Shown piece after piece: positions 1 through 11,387 of a stretch of 64,000 bases of DNA; the first letter of the stretch is position 1, and each line of letters starts with the position of its first letter. A program made the position numbers and the translations under genes. The notes beneath the pieces are model-generated. The model was not told where the DNA came from. It did no database searches and was given only the letters and a program-made list of their open reading frames with translations. The DNA is from Stigmatella ashevillena (GTDB lineage Bacteria > Myxococcota > Myxococcia > Myxococcales > Myxococcaceae), in the NCBI RefSeq assembly GCF_028368975.1, contig NZ_JAQNDM010000002.1, positions 620,001 to 684,000 on the forward strand. Direction: 5' to 3'.

Positions 1-1
1 G

Positions 2-1006
2 GACGGACTCTGGCTGCTGGACAACTTGCGAGAGCGGCTCCCAGACACCTCGGTCATCATGCTGACCGGCTATGGCGACACGGAGTCCGCGGTGGACTGT
101 CTGCGCCGAGGCGCGGTGGACTACCTGCTCAAGCCTCCGAAGCTGACGGATCTGATCCGGGCGATCGAACGAGCCCTGGCCAAGCGGCGCATCGAGCTGG
201 CGCGCAAGCGTTACCAGAAGAAGCTCGAGCGCAAGGTCCGCGACAGGACCGCCGAGCTGCGCACGGCCTTCAAGGACATCGCCAACACCTATCAGAACAC
301 CCTGCTGGCCCTGGTGGCCGCGCTGGATGCGCGCGAGCACGAGACCTCGGACCACTCCCAACGCGTGGTCTCCTATACCTCGGCCATCGCCAACATCATG
401 GGCATCCAGGGCAAGGAACTGGATGAGATCGGCCGCGGCGCGCTGCTGCACGACATCGGAAAGATCGGCGTGCCGGACGCGGTGCTGCTCAAGCCGGGCA
501 AGCTCACGCCGGACGAGTGGATGGAGATGCGCAGGCACCCGGACATCGGCTTCCAGATGATCCAGAACATCCCCTTCCTCTCCACCCCCGCCCAGATCGT
601 CCTCTCCCATCAGGAGCGGTGGGATGGAGCGGGCTACCCGCGCAACCTCCAGAAGCACGAGATCCATGTCGGCGCGCGCATCTTCGCGGTGGCGGACACC
701 CTGGACGCGATGACGAGTGACCGGCCCTACCGCAAGGGCACCACGTTCGCCAACGCGATCCAGGAGATCAAACGCTGCGCCAACACGCAGTTCGATCCCG
801 AAGTGGTCCGGGCGTTCCTGGACATCGGTGAGGAAGGGCTGGTCCGGATCAAGCTGGAGATGGCCGAGCGCAAGCTCAAGCCCCTCGAGACCGAGGTCCG
901 GGCCCAGGAGGCCGAAGCCGAACTGGAACGGCTCACCGAGGAGGACGACCTGGAGCTGACGCCCGTCCCCTCCGCTCCGCCCCTGTCCGGCAACAAAGTG
1001 GCCTGA
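2..1006 (+). CDS. HD-GYP domain response regulator (5' truncated)
   Basis: Probable cyclic di-GMP phosphodiesterase controlled by a receiver domain. The reading frame is open to the left edge, so the N-terminus with the phosphoacceptor Asp is missing. The visible part begins with the end of a CheY-like receiver (IMLTGYGD, then the conserved Lys in LLKPP). A charged coiled-coil linker follows, then a full HD-GYP domain: the HD pair in LLHDIGKIG, the HQERWDGAGYP signature, and ADTLDAMTSDRPYR. These metal ligands and the GYP loop are the features of active HD-GYP enzymes. The C-terminal tail is acidic and low in complexity. At least 334 residues are visible. The partner kinase must lie upstream, outside the window. 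Confidence 0.9.
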   Translation, partial: DGLWLLDNLRERLPDTSVIMLTGYGDTESAVDCLRRGAVDYLLKPPKLTDLIRAIERALAKRRIELARKRYQKKLERKVRDRTAELRTAFKDIANTYQNTLLALVAALDAREHETSDHSQRVVSYTSAIANIMGIQGKELDEIGRGALLHDIGKIGVPDAVLLKPGKLTPDEWMEMRRHPDIGFQMIQNIPFLSTPAQIVLSHQERWDGAGYPRNLQKHEIHVGARIFAVADTLDAMTSDRPYRKGTTFANAIQEIKRCANTQFDPEVVRAFLDIGEEGLVRIKLEMAERKLKPLETEVRAQEAEAELERLTEEDDLELTPVPSAPPLSGNKVA

Positions 1007-1081
1007 GTCTCACCACTGGACACTCGTCCGAACCCGGCGATTCTTGCAAACGAAGACCTGGCGTAAGACGTTGTTCTGGTT

Positions 1082-2101
1082 ATGACACCCGCCATGCTCC
1101 CACTCGCCAGCCCGCGCGATCCGCTCGCGCCCCCGCTTCTGGATGCCCAGGGCCGGCGGATGACGTACCTGCGTCTGAGCGTGACGGACCGCTGCAACTT
1201 CCGCTGCACCTATTGCTCGCCCGCCTCGTGGGGCGGCAAGAAGGATCTGCTCTCCTGTCAGGAGTTCGAGCGCATCGTCTCTGTCTTCGCGCGCATGGGC
1301 ATCCAGCGCGTGCGCTTGACGGGTGGCGAGCCCCTCATCCGGCCCGACATCCTGGAGATTGCCCGGACACTGTCCTGCCTTCCCGGCGTGGAGCGGGTGG
1401 CCATCACCACCAACGCCAGCCACCTGGAGCGCCTAGCGGTCCCGCTGCGCGAGGCGGGCGTCAGCCAGCTCAACATCAGCCTGGACACGCTCAACCCGGA
1501 GACCTTCCGCCGCATCTCCAAGCAGGGGGACTTCGCCGCCACGCTGCGCGGCATCGACGCAGCTGCGGCGGCGGGCTTCGCCTCGCTCAAGCTCAACGTC
1601 GTCGTCATGCGAGGCGTCAACGACGGCGAGGCGGCCGCACTGGTTGACCATGCCCATGCGCGCGGCATCACCCCCCGCTTCATCGAGCTGATGCCGTTTG
1701 GCCAGGGTGAACCGGTCCCCACCGCCGAGCTGGTCGAGCGGCTCCAGGCCTCCGGCCTTGCGCTGACGGAGGAGCTCGTGGAGGAACGCACCCGGGTGAG
1801 CACTTCGGGGCCGGCACGCTACTGGCGCGCGCCCGGAGGCCTCGTGGGCTTCATCTCCCCGCTGACCCAGAACTTCTGCGGTGGGTGCAACCGGGTCCGG
1901 GTGGCCTCCAACGGAGACCTGCGCAGCTGCCTCGGCGGACGCGCCCAGGCGCCGCTGCACCAGCTCATCCGCGGAGGGGCCTCGGACACGGAGCTGGCGC
2001 TGGCCATCCGTCAGGCCCTGGGCGAAAAGCCCGAAGGCCACCGCTTCACCGAGACCGGCAATGCCGCCACGCTCCTGCCGATGATGGGCATTGGCGGCTG
2101 A
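1082..2101 (+). CDS. moaA: GTP 3',8-cyclase MoaA (molybdenum cofactor biosynthesis)
   Basis: Radical SAM enzyme that converts GTP to 3',8-cyclo-7,8-dihydro-GTP, the first step of molybdopterin synthesis, in the cytoplasm. The 339-residue length is typical. The N-terminal cluster motif CNFRCTYC (CxxxCxxC) binds the SAM [4Fe-4S] cluster and LTGGEPL is the SAM-binding GGE motif. The C-terminal second cluster motif is present as FCGGCNRVR followed by a Cys in DLRSCLGG. The protein ends in Gly-Gly, as MoaA proteins do. The ribosome site before the ATG is weak; a second in-frame ATG lies 12 bases in. No other moa gene is adjacent. A molybdopterin oxidoreductase lies at 58224-60578. Confidence 0.93.
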   Translation: MTPAMLPLASPRDPLAPPLLDAQGRRMTYLRLSVTDRCNFRCTYCSPASWGGKKDLLSCQEFERIVSVFARMGIQRVRLTGGEPLIRPDILEIARTLSCLPGVERVAITTNASHLERLAVPLREAGVSQLNISLDTLNPETFRRISKQGDFAATLRGIDAAAAAGFASLKLNVVVMRGVNDGEAAALVDHAHARGITPRFIELMPFGQGEPVPTAELVERLQASGLALTEELVEERTRVSTSGPARYWRAPGGLVGFISPLTQNFCGGCNRVRVASNGDLRSCLGGRAQAPLHQLIRGGASDTELALAIRQALGEKPEGHRFTETGNAATLLPMMGIGG

Positions 2102-2108
2102 CGCCGGA

Positions 2109-2492
2109 CTACTTCACCAGCCGGACAGTGGCCGGATAGCGGTACATCTCCCCGTTGTTCGCCTTGATGGCCGCGAGGATGGTGAAAACGAGCGCCGCGA
2201 GCCCGATGACGGGCAACAGCAGGAAGCCCACCACGCACAGCATGAGGGCCGCGGAGATCCAGATGGCGGCCGTGGCGGTGATCTGAAAGTTCAGCGCCTC
2301 CTTCGCGTGGCTCTCCACCCACTTCGACTCCTTGCCCTTGGTGAGCATCACGATGAGTGGGCCCAGGAAGGGAAAGCCAAAGATGCCCGCCACCAGCGCG
2401 CTCAGGTGCGCGAGCATGCCCCACGTCTTCTCATCTTGGGTCGGCACCGGCGAACCGGTCAGAAACTGTGACCCCGTGTATTGCGGCTCCAT
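2109..2492 (-). CDS. DUF4870 family small membrane protein
   Basis: A 127-residue integral membrane protein of the DUF4870 (Tic20-like) type. After a short polar N-terminus it has the family pattern: a first hydrophobic segment (HLSALVAGIFGFPFLGPL), a cytoplasmic stretch (ESKWVESHAKEALNFQ) containing the conserved H-x-K-E-A-L-N-F-Q, then two closely packed hydrophobic segments. No enzymatic role is known for the family. The ATG at 2492 is preferred over an upstream TTG because a GAGGGG ribosome site sits 7 bases before it. It is convergent with moaA, 7 bases away. Confidence 0.8.
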   Translation of the reverse strand: MEPQYTGSQFLTGSPVPTQDEKTWGMLAHLSALVAGIFGFPFLGPLIVMLTKGKESKWVESHAKEALNFQITATAAIWISAALMLCVVGFLLLPVIGLAALVFTILAAIKANNGEMYRYPATVRLVK

Positions 2493-2513
2493 GAGCAATC
2501 CCCTCTAGAAGGC

Positions 2514-2540
2514 GGGGGGCCACTCACGCCACGGCCCCCC
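2514..2540 (-). terminator. Hairpin downstream of thiC
   Basis: Eight-base-pair GC stem (GGGGGGCC/GGCCCCCC) with an 11-base loop, starting 11 bases after the thiC stop. Only a weak T-rich stretch follows, so intrinsic termination is plausible but not certain. Confidence 0.5.
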
Positions 2541-2550
2541 TTCACGCCCC

Positions 2551-4550
<2,000 letters not shown>

Positions 4551-4593
4551 GACAAGGCAAGGTCTAGCGCAGGACGAGGCCCGTGTTCAACTC

Positions 4594-4611
4594 GGCGCCC
4601 CGCGGGGCGCC
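4594..4611 (-). terminator. Perfect GC palindrome after the spermidine-synthase-like gene
   Basis: An 18-base perfect palindrome (arms GGCGCCCCG/CGGGGCGCC) begins 4 bases after the stop of the minus-strand gene and lies upstream of the thiC riboswitch. There is no clear U-tract, so its role as a terminator is tentative. Confidence 0.4.
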
Positions 4612-4615
4612 TGTC

Positions 4616-6787
4616 TCACGGTGTGGGGGGAGGAATGATCTCCCGCGCCTCCGTCACCCAGTCCCCGCGCCGCAGCAACGGCAGCACGCTGCCACGCTCA
4701 TCCGTCCAGGTCAGGGAAGGAGGCTTGTCGAGTTCCAGCCGGCGGACGCTGGCGGTCGCCTGCCTGAAGGTGCTGCTCCAGGAGAACTCCGCATCGGGGC
4801 TGAGGATCACCCACACGCTCCGCGCGGATGCGTCCTTGGGCTCATAGACCACGAGCGTCGCGTGCATCGCGAAGGCCCGGGCATGGGCCAGCGTGATGGG
4901 GACCAGGTCCAGGTGGGCGTTGCTGATGTGCAGGGCCAGCACCCCATGCGGCGCGAGGTGTTGCCGGTAGACCGCCACGGCTTCCTCGGTGAGCAGATGC
5001 ACCGGGATGGAGTCCGAGCTGAAGACATCCACCGCGAGAACATCAAACCCCTGGGGCTCGTGGCGTTCCAGCTCGTGCTCCAGCGCGATGCGTGCATCCC
5101 CTTCCACCACCTCGATCCGGGCGGTGGCATCGCTCAGGTAGCTGAAGTAGCCCCCCTCCCCTCGCGCCAGGGAGATGATCTTCGGGTTGATCTCGTAGAA
5201 GCGCACCGAGTCACCCGCTTGGGCCAGCGCGGCGCTGGACCCGATGCCCAACCCCAGCACGCCAATGCGCAAGCCCGAGGGCAGCTCCAGGGCGCCGCGC
5301 AGCCGCCGGTGCTCGGCGATGGCCAACCCCAGCCCACTCTCCCGGGTGAAGTAGGACATGGGCTGCTTGCGCCGCGTGGACTCGGTGTATTGGACGCCGT
5401 GGACGATGGCGCCGTGCTTGAGGGTGAAGCGATGCTTGAGGGCATCGCTCTGGGACTGCTCCAGCACCTGCACCACGCCGAAGAAGTTCCGCGCGGTCAG
5501 CCGTATCTCCTGCCGGAAGTCCACCGCCGACACGCCGAGCCCCACCACCACGAAGGCGAGCATGAAGACGCGCAGCATCCGCCGCCACTTCCCGGCCCGC
5601 TCCTCTCCGGTGGGGCGCACGATCAGGGCCACCAAGGCAACGAGGCAGCAAGCCGTCAGCGCCAGCGGGTACTCGGCGAAGGTGAGAAAGAGGTGTGGCG
5701 CCACGAGGCTGACGAAGGCGCCCCCCAACACTCCACCGATCGACACACAGAGAAAGAAGGCGCTCAGGTGGCGGGGAGACGGCCTCAAGCGATACAGCTC
5801 GCCATGACACACCATGCAGCCGGCCAGCAACGCCCCACAGTACGCCAGGAGCTGGAGCCCCAGTGGCGTGTGCGGCCCCTCGAGGGCGACCCGGGTGACG
5901 CCTCCCACCGCGACGACGAGAAGCAGGGAGAAGAACGCCCGTGAATAGAGCGCCTCCCGCTCGAACGCGAGAATGAAGGTGAGCAGGTAGATCGCCAACG
6001 GCAACACCCACAGGAAGGGGCCCGCCGCCACGTCCTGCGAGAGTTGGTTCGTCGTGGCCAGCAGCAGCACGGACGCGCAGGCGCTCAGTCCCAGCCACAA
6101 CAGCGTGCGGCCCAGCCCTGGCCGCCCGGCGTCTTCTTCCGAGGCCGCGGCCTCCTCTTCCGTGGGAGCGGCCGCTCCTGCCCGGCCCTTCATGTCCCAG
6201 GCACAGGCCGCACACCCTGCCGCGAAGACCAGGAAGCCCGCGGCCCACGCCCACCCTTGGAGCGCGCGCGGCACCACCGGCTCGATCCCAAAGGGGTAGA
6301 TCAACAGCGCCAGCAGCGAGCCCGCATTGGACAGGGCATAGAGCCGGTACGGTGAACGCCCCGGCCACGCGCGGGAGAACCAGCTCTGCAGCAGCGGCGC
6401 CGAGGTGGACAGCACGAAGAACGGCAGCCCGATGGTCACCGCCAACATCGCCAACAGGCGGCCCGTGAGTCCCTCCACACCCTGGGGACGCCATTCCAGG
6501 CCCGGCGCCACGGGCGAGCCCGTCAACAGCGCGCGCCCTGCCAGCACTCCCACCGCCAGAACGAGCAAGCCCAGGTGCACCTGAGCCTGACGCCGGGGCG
6601 AGAACCGGGTAACGAGCCCATGGGCGTAGGCATAACCCCCCAGGAGCGCAGCCTGGAAGAAGAGCATGCAGGCGGTCCACACCGCCGGGGTGCCCCCGAA
6701 CCAGGGCAACGCGAACTTCCCAGCCAGGGGTTGTACCCCAAAGAGCAGGAAGGCGCTGGTGAAGAGCGTGAAGGCGTACCGAACCAT
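4616..6787 (-). CDS. Membrane protein with spermidine-synthase-like methyltransferase domain
   Basis: A 723-residue fusion. The first ~450 residues are strongly hydrophobic, with many transmembrane segments of the MFS/spermidine-synthase fusion type. The C-terminal ~230 residues form a Rossmann domain like polyamine synthases: IGVLGLGIGSSAALAQAGD (nucleotide-binding loop), RFYEINPKII (acidic residue), VVEGDAR and LAVDVFSSDSIPVHLLT. The last block replaces the usual aminopropyltransferase Asp motif, so polyamine synthesis should not be assumed; the substrate is unknown. The ATG at 6787 places MVRYAFTLFTSAFLLF as the first membrane segment. An upstream extension would add an unlikely soluble leader. 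A short acidic loop lies between membrane segments near residues 220-235. Confidence 0.82.
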   Translation of the reverse strand: MVRYAFTLFTSAFLLFGVQPLAGKFALPWFGGTPAVWTACMLFFQAALLGGYAYAHGLVTRFSPRRQAQVHLGLLVLAVGVLAGRALLTGSPVAPGLEWRPQGVEGLTGRLLAMLAVTIGLPFFVLSTSAPLLQSWFSRAWPGRSPYRLYALSNAGSLLALLIYPFGIEPVVPRALQGWAWAAGFLVFAAGCAACAWDMKGRAGAAAPTEEEAAASEEDAGRPGLGRTLLWLGLSACASVLLLATTNQLSQDVAAGPFLWVLPLAIYLLTFILAFEREALYSRAFFSLLLVVAVGGVTRVALEGPHTPLGLQLLAYCGALLAGCMVCHGELYRLRPSPRHLSAFFLCVSIGGVLGGAFVSLVAPHLFLTFAEYPLALTACCLVALVALIVRPTGEERAGKWRRMLRVFMLAFVVVGLGVSAVDFRQEIRLTARNFFGVVQVLEQSQSDALKHRFTLKHGAIVHGVQYTESTRRKQPMSYFTRESGLGLAIAEHRRLRGALELPSGLRIGVLGLGIGSSAALAQAGDSVRFYEINPKIISLARGEGGYFSYLSDATARIEVVEGDARIALEHELERHEPQGFDVLAVDVFSSDSIPVHLLTEEAVAVYRQHLAPHGVLALHISNAHLDLVPITLAHARAFAMHATLVVYEPKDASARSVWVILSPDAEFSWSSTFRQATASVRRLELDKPPSLTWTDERGSVLPLLRRGDWVTEAREIIPPPTP

Positions 6788-6942
6788 GCAGGCCACCCCG
6801 ATACCATCGTCACTTCGGATCTGTAAAACTGGAAAGCCGTATAATTCCGAGGCATTCCAACCACCCAAGAGGGGCTGGCATGTCTCATTGCTGCCGTAGA
6901 AATGTTTAAATCCGGCCGCCCGTGGTCCTTCCCAAGAACGGA

Positions 6943-9900
6943 ATGAGCGCAGTCATGCAAAGTGGCAACGCGAAAGACATCGAAGCGCCGCCCCAGGTGA
7001 GCGCGGAGATTGTCGGACGGCGCTACCACATCATGGAAGTCGTCGGCCGAGGCGGCATGGGCACAGTCTATCAAGCCAAGGACCGGCTCGCGGGGGTCGT
7101 GGCGCTGAAACGGCTTCACCGCTCGGTCGAAGAAATCGCCCACACGACCCAGCGCCACCTCAGCTCGAAAAACACCCAGCCCGACATCGCCCTGGGACTG
7201 GCCGACGAGTTCAAGGTCCTCACGTCGCTGCACCACCCGCATGTCATCAGCGTGCTGGACTACGGGTTCGACGATCAGCAGCGCCCCTATTACACGATGG
7301 ACCTGCTCACGGGCGCGCAGACCATCACCGAGGCGGGCAAGAACCAACCTCACGAAGTGCGCGTGCGATTGCTGGCCCAGGTGCTCCAGGCCCTGGCCTA
7401 TATGCACCGCTGGGGCGTCATTCACCGCGACCTCAAGCCCGCCAACGTGCTGGTCGTCGATGGCCAGGTGAAGGTGCTCGACTTTGGCCTGGCCCTCGCC
7501 CGGGAGGGAATGGACCAGCGGCGGACGGTGGGCTCCCCTGGCTTCGTGGCCCCAGAGCTGTTCGAGAACAGGGCGGCCTCGGCGGCCTCGGACCTCTACA
7601 GCCTGGGGATGATCGCCTACCGGCTCTTCGCCATGCCCAGCGGCCTGGGCAAGAGCGTGGGGCTGCCTCTGGATTTCGACGAGAGCCCCGTTGGCAAGTT
7701 CCTCCAGAAGCTGAGCGCCCAGAATCCCCACGAGCGCTTCGCCAGCGCCGAAGAGGCCCTCTCCGCGCTGACCGACGCCACCGGTCAACAGATCCCCACC
7801 GAGACGCAGGCCACGCGAGAGAGCTTTCTACAGGGCGCGCGCCTCGTGGGCCGGGAGCGGGAGCAGGCATGGATGGAGCAGTTGCTCGACCAGACGCTCA
7901 CCGACCGCGGCAGCGCGTGGCTCGTAGGCGGCGAGAGCGGCGTCGGCAAGTCGCGGCTGCTGGATGAGCTGCGCACCCTGGCCCTGGTGCGCCGTGCCGT
8001 CGCCGTGCGCGGCCAGGCCGTGAGCAGCGGCGGAAGCCTCTACCATGAGTGGCGCTCGGTGCTGCGCTGGCTGGTCGTCGAAACCCAGCCGACGGACCAT
8101 GAGGCCGCCGTCCTCCATCCCCTGGTGGAGGACATGGAAGCCCTGCTCGGACGGCCGGTGCAGGCCATTCCCGACCTCGAGCCGGAGGCTGCCCAAGGGC
8201 GCCTGTTCGCGGTGGTGGAGGACCTCTTCCGGCGCGTCCCCCGCCCCACGGTGCTCATCCTGGAAGATCTGCAGTGGACCCATGCGGAGTCCCTGCGCCT
8301 GCTCACCCGCATCGCCTCCCTGGCGCGCCATCTGCCCCTGCTCATCCTCGCCAGCTTCCGGGACGATGAGCGCCCGGGACTGCCCAGTGAGCTGCCCATG
8401 ATGGACGTGCTCCGCCTGCCAAGGCTCAGGGCGGACGCCATCGCGGTGCTCACCGAGTCGATGATCGGCCCCGCGGGCCGCTCGCCCCAGCTCGTCGAGA
8501 TGCTCCGCCGTGAGACGGAGGGCAATCCCTTCTTCCTCGTGGAGGTCGTCCGCGCGCTGGCCGAGGAGACCGGACAGCTCGACCGGATTGGCACCACGCC
8601 CCTGCCCACCAAGGTCTTCCCCGGTGGCATGCAGCAGATCATCCAGCGGCGGCTGGGCAAGCTGAACCCCGCCGCCATCGATCTGCTCCGGCTGGCCGCC
8701 GTCATCGGGCGTCAGATCGACGTGAAGGTCCTGCGCGCCTGCGCGTCCCCGCTCCACATCAACACCTGGTTGAGTGAGTGCGCGAGCGCCGCGGTGCTGG
8801 AGCCCTTCGAGGGCCAATGGCGCTTCACACACGACAAGCTGCGCGAGGGGGTGCTGGCGAACCTGCCCGCACTCGCCGAGCCGATGCTGCACCGGCGGGC
8901 CGCGGAGGCCATCGAGTCCGTCCATCCAGAGGCGGTGGGGTGGACCACCGCGCTGGCGCTCCACTGGGGCAAGGCCGGAGATCTGGAAAAGGAAGCGCGC
9001 TGGTCTCAACAGGCCGGAGAACAGGCCCTCGCGGCCTACTCCTGCATGGAGGCCATCCAGTACCTGGAACGGGCCCTGTCGCTGAGGACGCCCCCAGAGG
9101 GCGAGGCCTTGCACCTGTCCGCCCAGCAGAGCTACGCGCTGGGCCGCATCGAGGCGCTGCTGGCGGAGGCCTCGTTCCAGCTCGGGGACACAGCGCGCTG
9201 CTGCGCGCATGCCGAGAGTGCGCTGCTCTACTTCGACCGGCATGCGTCCGCCGGAGAGGCGGGCTGGAGCGAGGGCGCCATGGCGCAGATCATCCAGCGA
9301 ATGGCTCTGCCCGTGCTCCCCAAGTCCTTCGACCTGGGAGCCATCGAGTCCAGCAAGCCGCCGATCGAGGCGGGGCGGTTGCTGCTGCGCCTCACCGAGA
9401 TCTTCATCTACGCCCAGGACTTCCCGCGACTGCTCTGGTCCGGGATGCGAATGCTCAGCCTCTATGAGCCGCTGGGCCCTTCGCCGGAGTTGGCGCGAGG
9501 CTATGCGCTGATGGCCGTGGTGGCCTCCAGCATTCCCCAGACGCGTCACGTCGCCGAGGCATGGCTCAGCCGCGCGTTGGAGATGGTCGAAACGCTGGGA
9601 ACCCCCGTCGACGTGGCGTTCGTGCTGGTCCGCCGCTCCGTCTGTGGGCTGCCCTTGGGACGTTGGCAAGAGCTCGAGGAGTGGCTCCAGCGGGCCCTGG
9701 CCCTCGCCTCCCAATTGGGGGACTTCCGGCAGGTGGAAGAAGCCTCCGGGATGCTCGCCAACGCGTGCCTCTACAATGGCCAGTACCTGCTCGCCATCGA
9801 GCTGACGAACCAGATGCAGGCATCCGCGCACCGCCGCGGCGCGGTGCAGACTCAGCACTGGGGGGCGATGATCCGCGTCGGCCCCTTGCTGCGCTTGGGC

Positions 9901-10518
9901 CGCTACGAGCAGGCGGTGGCGAACATGGAGCCGGAGGTTCCCTGGTTCGAGACGAGCGCCGGCACTTCGGAGCGAATCATGGGCGTGGGCTCACTCGCGC
10001 TGGCCTACCTGCGAATGGGTGACACCAAGCGCGCGCTCGAGACGGCGGCCCGGACGCTGGAGACGCTGCACACCCTCAAGCCCGTGGCGTACTGGCTCCA
10101 GAGCGGCATTGCCTCGATCGCCGAGGTGTACTTCACGCTCTGGGAGCAGGCTTCCGCCCTCCCGGCTGCCGAGCAGGAAGTGCTGGCCCAGGGGGCGAAG
10201 GCCGCGCGGCGGAGCCTGGACACGTTCTCGCAAACCTTCTCCTTCGCCCAGGCCTCCGCATGGCTGTACCGCGGGAGCGAGGCCTGGCTGTCGGGACGCC
10301 ATGACGAGGCCCGCCAAGCCTGGGGTGAAGCGTTGGTGGCCGCGCAACGGTTCTCCACGCCCTTCGAGGAAGGGCAAGCCCACTTCGAGTTGGGCCGCCA
10401 CCTGGAACTCCAGGATGCCGCGCGGAGGAGCCACCTGCTGAGGGCCCGGGAGATCTTCTCCGTCCTGGGTGCCAGGGGCGAGATCAGCCGGGTTCAACGG
10501 GAGCTCGATCGCTCATGA
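6943..10518 (+). CDS. Serine/threonine kinase fused to AAA ATPase and TPR-like region (PknK type)
   Basis: A 1191-residue signalling protein. Residues ~25-280 are a complete Hanks kinase: GRGGMGTVY loop, VALKRL Lys, HRDLKPANVLV catalytic loop, DFGLA and a VAPE motif. Residues ~300-600 form an STAND/AAA-like ATPase with Walker A GGESGVGKSRLL and Walker B VLILEDLQWTH. The remaining ~600 residues are helical repeats of TPR character. This is the PknK-like architecture common in myxobacteria. The start is uncertain: GTG 6922, ATG 6943 and ATG 6955 are in frame and none has a strong ribosome site. Its stop overlaps the start of the next gene (ATGA), which indicates translational coupling to the methyltransferase. 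Confidence 0.9.
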   Translation: MSAVMQSGNAKDIEAPPQVSAEIVGRRYHIMEVVGRGGMGTVYQAKDRLAGVVALKRLHRSVEEIAHTTQRHLSSKNTQPDIALGLADEFKVLTSLHHPHVISVLDYGFDDQQRPYYTMDLLTGAQTITEAGKNQPHEVRVRLLAQVLQALAYMHRWGVIHRDLKPANVLVVDGQVKVLDFGLALAREGMDQRRTVGSPGFVAPELFENRAASAASDLYSLGMIAYRLFAMPSGLGKSVGLPLDFDESPVGKFLQKLSAQNPHERFASAEEALSALTDATGQQIPTETQATRESFLQGARLVGREREQAWMEQLLDQTLTDRGSAWLVGGESGVGKSRLLDELRTLALVRRAVAVRGQAVSSGGSLYHEWRSVLRWLVVETQPTDHEAAVLHPLVEDMEALLGRPVQAIPDLEPEAAQGRLFAVVEDLFRRVPRPTVLILEDLQWTHAESLRLLTRIASLARHLPLLILASFRDDERPGLPSELPMMDVLRLPRLRADAIAVLTESMIGPAGRSPQLVEMLRRETEGNPFFLVEVVRALAEETGQLDRIGTTPLPTKVFPGGMQQIIQRRLGKLNPAAIDLLRLAAVIGRQIDVKVLRACASPLHINTWLSECASAAVLEPFEGQWRFTHDKLREGVLANLPALAEPMLHRRAAEAIESVHPEAVGWTTALALHWGKAGDLEKEARWSQQAGEQALAAYSCMEAIQYLERALSLRTPPEGEALHLSAQQSYALGRIEALLAEASFQLGDTARCCAHAESALLYFDRHASAGEAGWSEGAMAQIIQRMALPVLPKSFDLGAIESSKPPIEAGRLLLRLTEIFIYAQDFPRLLWSGMRMLSLYEPLGPSPELARGYALMAVVASSIPQTRHVAEAWLSRALEMVETLGTPVDVAFVLVRRSVCGLPLGRWQELEEWLQRALALASQLGDFRQVEEASGMLANACLYNGQYLLAIELTNQMQASAHRRGAVQTQHWGAMIRVGPLLRLGRYEQAVANMEPEVPWFETSAGTSERIMGVGSLALAYLRMGDTKRALETAARTLETLHTLKPVAYWLQSGIASIAEVYFTLWEQASALPAAEQEVLAQGAKAARRSLDTFSQTFSFAQASAWLYRGSEAWLSGRHDEARQAWGEALVAAQRFSTPFEEGQAHFELGRHLELQDAARRSHLLRAREIFSVLGARGEISRVQRELDRS

Positions 10519-11387
10519 ACGTCCAGGACCTCCACCAGATCGTCTGCTCCGATTGCAGAGGCAGGCTTGCCTGGAAAGGACAGCAGAGCCAGGGACATCT
10601 CTCCGAGGGCGCGTTGACCTGCGAGCGCTGCAACATGCGCTGGCCTGTGACGGACGGCCTGCCCCGCCTGTACCGCGAAGGGCAGGTGCGCGGCACCGAT
10701 CGGCTGATGCGCGTCATCTACGATGGGCTGCCCTCGCTGCATGATCCGATGACCTTCTTGCTGACCCCCGTGCTCCAGGCCACCACCGAGGCCCGGCTGC
10801 GCGAGGGGTACCTGCACCGCCTCGAGCTGCGCGCCTTGCGTCCCCGCCCAGACGGACAGCCCCTCCGCCTGCTGGAGATTGGCATCGGTTCGGGCGCCAA
10901 CCTCCCCCTCATCGAAAGAGAGCTGCCCCCAGGACTCGACATCGAGCTGTGGGGGATGGATCTCAGCCAGGGAATGCTCGCCGAGTGCCGCAAGCGCATC
11001 TCCAAGAAGGGACACCGGGGGGTGCGCCTGCTCATGGGGGATGCCCACACCCTGCCCTTCGCGGATCATTCCTTTGACCGGGTGTTCGAGATCGGCGGCG
11101 TGGGCGGGTACCACAATCCCCGGCGCGCCCTCGAGGAGATGGCCCGGGTGGCCCGGCCCGACACGCCCATCGTGGTGGTGGACGAGCAGCTCGACCCCAC
11201 CCGCCCTCACTCCCTGGCCACGCGGGCGGCGTTCCGGCTGCTCACCTTCTACACACGCGACGCCCACTGTCCGCGGGAGCTGCTGCCGCCCGAAGCCACC
11301 GGTGTGCTCGCGGAGCAGATCACCCGCTTCTACTACTGCCTGACCTTCCGGACGCGAGACGAGCGCTCACTCACCGCCGTGGGTTGA
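10515..11387 (+). CDS. Class I SAM-dependent methyltransferase with Trm112-like N-terminus
   Basis: A 290-residue protein. The first ~50 residues contain two Cys pairs (CSDC and CERC) and end in WPVTDGLPRLY, the pattern of a Trm112p-like zinc-binding module. A Methyltransf_11-type domain follows: LLEIGIGSGANL (motif I), ELWGMDLSQGMLAECRKR (motif II) and LMGDAHTLPFADHSFDRVFEIGGVG. The substrate is unknown. Its ATG overlaps the stop of the kinase/ATPase gene, so the two products are probably made together. The 3' end overlaps the opposite-strand reductase by 17 bases. Confidence 0.85.
   Translation: MNVQDLHQIVCSDCRGRLAWKGQQSQGHLSEGALTCERCNMRWPVTDGLPRLYREGQVRGTDRLMRVIYDGLPSLHDPMTFLLTPVLQATTEARLREGYLHRLELRALRPRPDGQPLRLLEIGIGSGANLPLIERELPPGLDIELWGMDLSQGMLAECRKRISKKGHRGVRLLMGDAHTLPFADHSFDRVFEIGGVGGYHNPRRALEEMARVARPDTPIVVVDEQLDPTRPHSLATRAAFRLLTFYTRDAHCPRELLPPEATGVLAEQITRFYYCLTFRTRDERSLTAVG

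Noticed and set aside
7828-9858. Minus-strand open frame of 676 codons opposite the kinase/ATPase gene
   Set aside because: The plus strand encodes kinase and Walker motifs in one continuous frame. The antisense translation is low in complexity.
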